This document shows, piece after piece, positions 62,122 to 64,000 of a stretch of DNA of 64,000 nucleotides. Position 1 is the first letter of the stretch. Every line of letters begins with the position of its first letter. A model generated the notes under the pieces. That model made no database searches. It saw only the letters and a program-made list of their open reading frames with translations, and was not told the origin of the DNA. The position numbers and the translations under genes are program-made. Location of the stretch: assembly GCA_049318625.1 (NCBI GenBank), contig JBMOGA010000016.1, forward strand, positions 1 to 64,000, given 5' to 3'. This DNA is from JBMOGA01 sp049318625. GTDB lineage: Bacteria > Pseudomonadota > Alphaproteobacteria > Rhizobiales > Hyphomicrobiaceae.

Positions 62122-63063
62122 ATGAAGGTCAACGTCGCCGCCATCGGAGCCCTGGCGCTCGCCTGCGCCGCCCCGTTCCTGCCGTTGTGGCTGATCTCGC
62201 TGATGACGGTCTCGATGACCTCGGGCCTCGTCGTGGTCGGTCTCATCATCCTGTGGCGGGCCGGGCTGGTGCCGTTCGGTCAGGCGCTGTTCTTCGCCAC
62301 CGGGGCCTATGCGGTGGCGTTCGCGACGCGTTACGGCGGGCTCAGCGACGCGGTTCTGTTGACGCTGCTGGCCGCGGTCTCGGCGGGTGGGGTGGCGTTC
62401 CTGGTCGGGCTGCTGCTGGCGCGCTATCGCGAGATCTTCTTCGCGATGTTGAGCCTCGCGCTGTCGATGATCCTCTATGGCGTGCTGGTGAAGTCGGAAG
62501 CGCTGGGGTCGACCGACGGCATCAACGTCGCGCAGGCCACTTTCTTCGGAATGAAGCCGCGCGGCGCCAGTTACACGTTGGCGCTGTTCTGGTTCGCGAT
62601 GGCGGTGTCGGTGATCGCGTCGGCGATCGTCACCCGCTACCTGTCGTCGGTAGCCGGATCGCTGGCAGTGCCGATCCGCGACAACGAGATCCGCGTCGAG
62701 TACCTCGGCATCTCGGTGACACGGCTGGTGCACCTGAAGCTGGTCATCGCCGGGTCGCTGGCCGGAGTCGGCGGCGGCCTCGCGGCGCTGGCGATCTCGC
62801 ACGTCGACCCCAACATGGCCTACTGGACGACGTCCGGCGGGTTCGTGTTCGTGACCATCCTGGCCGGTGCGGCCTCGGTGCCGGCGGCGTTCGTCGGGGC
62901 GCTGGTGTTCGAGGTGGTGCGCACGGCGGCGGTCGCCATTCTGCCGGGCGGGTGGCAGCTCATCCTCGGGACGGTGCTGCTGGCGACCATCCTGTTCGTG
63001 CCGGAGGGCCTCGGCTCGCTGGTGATGCGTCGGCGGGCTTCGCCCGCCAAGGAGTCCGCATGA
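62122..63063 (+). CDS. Branched-chain ABC permease LivM-type (operon 2)
   Basis: A 313-residue permease of usual LivM length, without the N-terminal extension of operon 1's LivM. It has ILWRAGLVPFGQALFFATGAYAVA, LLARYREIFFAMLSLALSMILYG and VGGGLAALAISHVDP in family order. Its end overlaps livG by ATGA. Confidence 0.92.
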   Translation: MKVNVAAIGALALACAAPFLPLWLISLMTVSMTSGLVVVGLIILWRAGLVPFGQALFFATGAYAVAFATRYGGLSDAVLLTLLAAVSAGGVAFLVGLLLARYREIFFAMLSLALSMILYGVLVKSEALGSTDGINVAQATFFGMKPRGASYTLALFWFAMAVSVIASAIVTRYLSSVAGSLAVPIRDNEIRVEYLGISVTRLVHLKLVIAGSLAGVGGGLAALAISHVDPNMAYWTTSGGFVFVTILAGAASVPAAFVGALVFEVVRTAAVAILPGGWQLILGTVLLATILFVPEGLGSLVMRRRASPAKESA

Positions 63064-63863
63064 GCGAGATCCTGACCGTCAGCGGACTGCAGAAGACGTT
63101 CGGCTCCGTGGTGGCGGCGCGCGACATCAACGTCGCCGTGCCGAGCGGACAGACCATCGGCATCATCGGGGCGAACGGTGCCGGCAAGACGACATTCGTC
63201 AACATGATCACCGGGCATCTGCCGCCTTCGGGCGGGTCGATCCTGTTCGAGGGGCGTGACATCACCGGGCGGACCTCGCGCGAGATCACGCGCCTCGGCA
63301 TCGCCCGCTCGTTCCAGGTGGCGCAGGTGTTCGCGTCGCTGACGGTGTTCGAGAACCTGTGTGCCGCGGTGGCGATCGCGCGCAACGGCGGGTCGCTGGC
63401 CGCGGCAGCGTTCAATACGTTCCTCGGTGCCCGGACGGTCGGCGAGGCCGAGGCGGCGCTCGAACAGTTCGCGATCACGCGCTTCCGCGACACCCGCGCC
63501 AGCACGCTGCCACAGGGCGTGCGCAAGCTGCTCGACATCGCCATGGCGATGGCCGGGGGGCCGCGCGTGCTGCTGCTCGACGAACCGACCAGCGGCATCA
63601 GCCTCGAAGAGAAATTCTCGCTGATGGACGTCATCATGGCGGCGCTCAAGGGCCGCGGCACTACGGTGCTGTTCGTCGAGCACGACATGGACATCGTGCA
63701 GCGTTTCGCCGATCGCGTGCTGGCGTTCTACGACGGCACGATCATCGCGGACGGGCCGCCGGCGGTGGCGCTGGCCGACGATCGCGTGCGCGAGTTCATC
63801 ATCGGCACGGCCATCCATCGCCGCGTGACATCCGGTCAGGGGGCGAGCCATGCTCACGGTTGA
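63060..63863 (+). CDS. Branched-chain ABC ATPase LivG-type (operon 2)
   Basis: A 267-residue ATPase. Walker A is GANGAGKTT and the Q-loop is ARSFQVAQVF. The signature motif is altered to LPQGVRKLLDIAMAMA (LPQGV in place of LSGGQ), as seen in this ATPase subfamily. Walker B is LLLLDEPTSGIS and the switch is VEHDMDIVQ. The start overlaps the LivM-type stop by ATGA, and the gene overlaps the following ATPase by 14 bp. Confidence 0.93.
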   Translation: MSEILTVSGLQKTFGSVVAARDINVAVPSGQTIGIIGANGAGKTTFVNMITGHLPPSGGSILFEGRDITGRTSREITRLGIARSFQVAQVFASLTVFENLCAAVAIARNGGSLAAAAFNTFLGARTVGEAEAALEQFAITRFRDTRASTLPQGVRKLLDIAMAMAGGPRVLLLDEPTSGISLEEKFSLMDVIMAALKGRGTTVLFVEHDMDIVQRFADRVLAFYDGTIIADGPPAVALADDRVREFIIGTAIHRRVTSGQGASHAHG

Positions 63864-64000
63864 AGGGCTGCACGTCTCGATCGGCGCCGTGGAAATCATC
63901 CGCGACGCCCACGTGGCGCTGGACGAGGGGCAGTTCTGCGGTCTGATCGGCCGCAACGGTGCCGGCAAGACGACCTTCATGCGCGCGCTGATGGGCGCGC
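63850..64000 (+). CDS. Branched-chain ABC ATPase LivF-type, partial (operon 2)
   Basis: The gene runs off the right end of the window after about 50 codons. What is visible is MLTVEGLHVSIGAVEIIRDA and the Walker A GRNGAGKTT in LIGRNGAGKTTFMRALMGA. This completes a receptor-H-M-G-F transporter set. The downstream part, including signature and Walker B, is outside the window. Confidence 0.88.
   Translation, partial: MLTVEGLHVSIGAVEIIRDAHVALDEGQFCGLIGRNGAGKTTFMRALMGA

Noticed and set aside
61066..62802. 578-codon open frame on the minus strand
   Set aside because: Antisense to the second liv operon, which shows standard Liv motifs; a shadow.

Overview
The window is 64 kb of high-GC chromosome from an alphaproteobacterium, most likely of the Hyphomicrobiales/Rhodospirillales sphere. 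This rests on gene content and not on a marker gene: a Complex I NDUFS4-like subunit, an ELM1-family protein, a DUF6867 protein inside a liv operon, a growth-pole-ring-like coiled-coil protein, a paired ferredoxin and TrxR-like ferredoxin reductase, and two complete branched-chain amino acid (Liv) ABC transporters. Most genes are ordinary chromosomal metabolism.

Bases 1-5506 are different. They are the right-hand end of an integrated element that abuts the 3' end of a tRNA-Arg(TCT) gene. Next to the tRNA sits a tyrosine recombinase, translationally coupled to a small AlpA/excisionase-like HTH gene. Leftward come an unusual protein with a ribbon-helix-helix-like N-terminus and a DnaB-N-like domain, a divergently transcribed small HTH protein, and a 691-residue winged-helix protein that looks like a replication initiator. 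That initiator gene contains a tandem array of about eight 21-bp dyad repeats followed by an AT-richer segment, the same layout as the origin inside the lambda O gene. I read the element as a replication-competent integrated island (satellite/PICI-like, prophage-remnant or plasmid-like) whose left end lies outside the window. This is the most interesting part of the window.

From 5.6 to 23 kb lie a Complex I subunit, a thiolase, glycerol kinase (glpK), sulfoacetaldehyde acetyltransferase (xsc), an MmcQ/YjbR protein, tRNA-Pro(TGG), a TRAP solute receptor, an isocitrate lyase/PEP mutase family enzyme, a cupin, an NTF2-like protein, citrate synthase (gltA), a Spy-like protein, and a fatty-acid oxidation block (thiolase, FadB/J-type multifunctional protein, FadE-type acyl-CoA dehydrogenase).

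From 23 to 36 kb come orphan soxYZ with an unusual SoxY C-terminus, a tandem CDGSH protein, the first liv operon (livHMGF, a DUF6867 gene, then the receptor), a FadD-type ligase, an ACP/ketosynthase pair, a cyclophilin-like protein and an ELM1 protein. From 36 to 56 kb come an internally deleted SDR relic, an FAD/NAD(P) protein, an exported duplicated-domain protein, DoxX, an SDR lacking its catalytic Tyr, Tex, ferredoxin reductase and ferredoxin, an Hpt protein, the large coiled-coil polarity-type protein, dipeptide epimerase, secG, pyrG, pdxH, a TPR protein, a lysine-rich exported protein and another SDR. The last 8 kb hold a class III aminotransferase, a DUF1499 protein overlapping an MBL-fold hydrolase, and a second liv operon cut by the window end.

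The metabolic theme is uptake and breakdown of organic acids, amino acids, fatty acids and possibly sulfonates. Nothing outside the island suggests a defence system, CRISPR array or insertion sequence.
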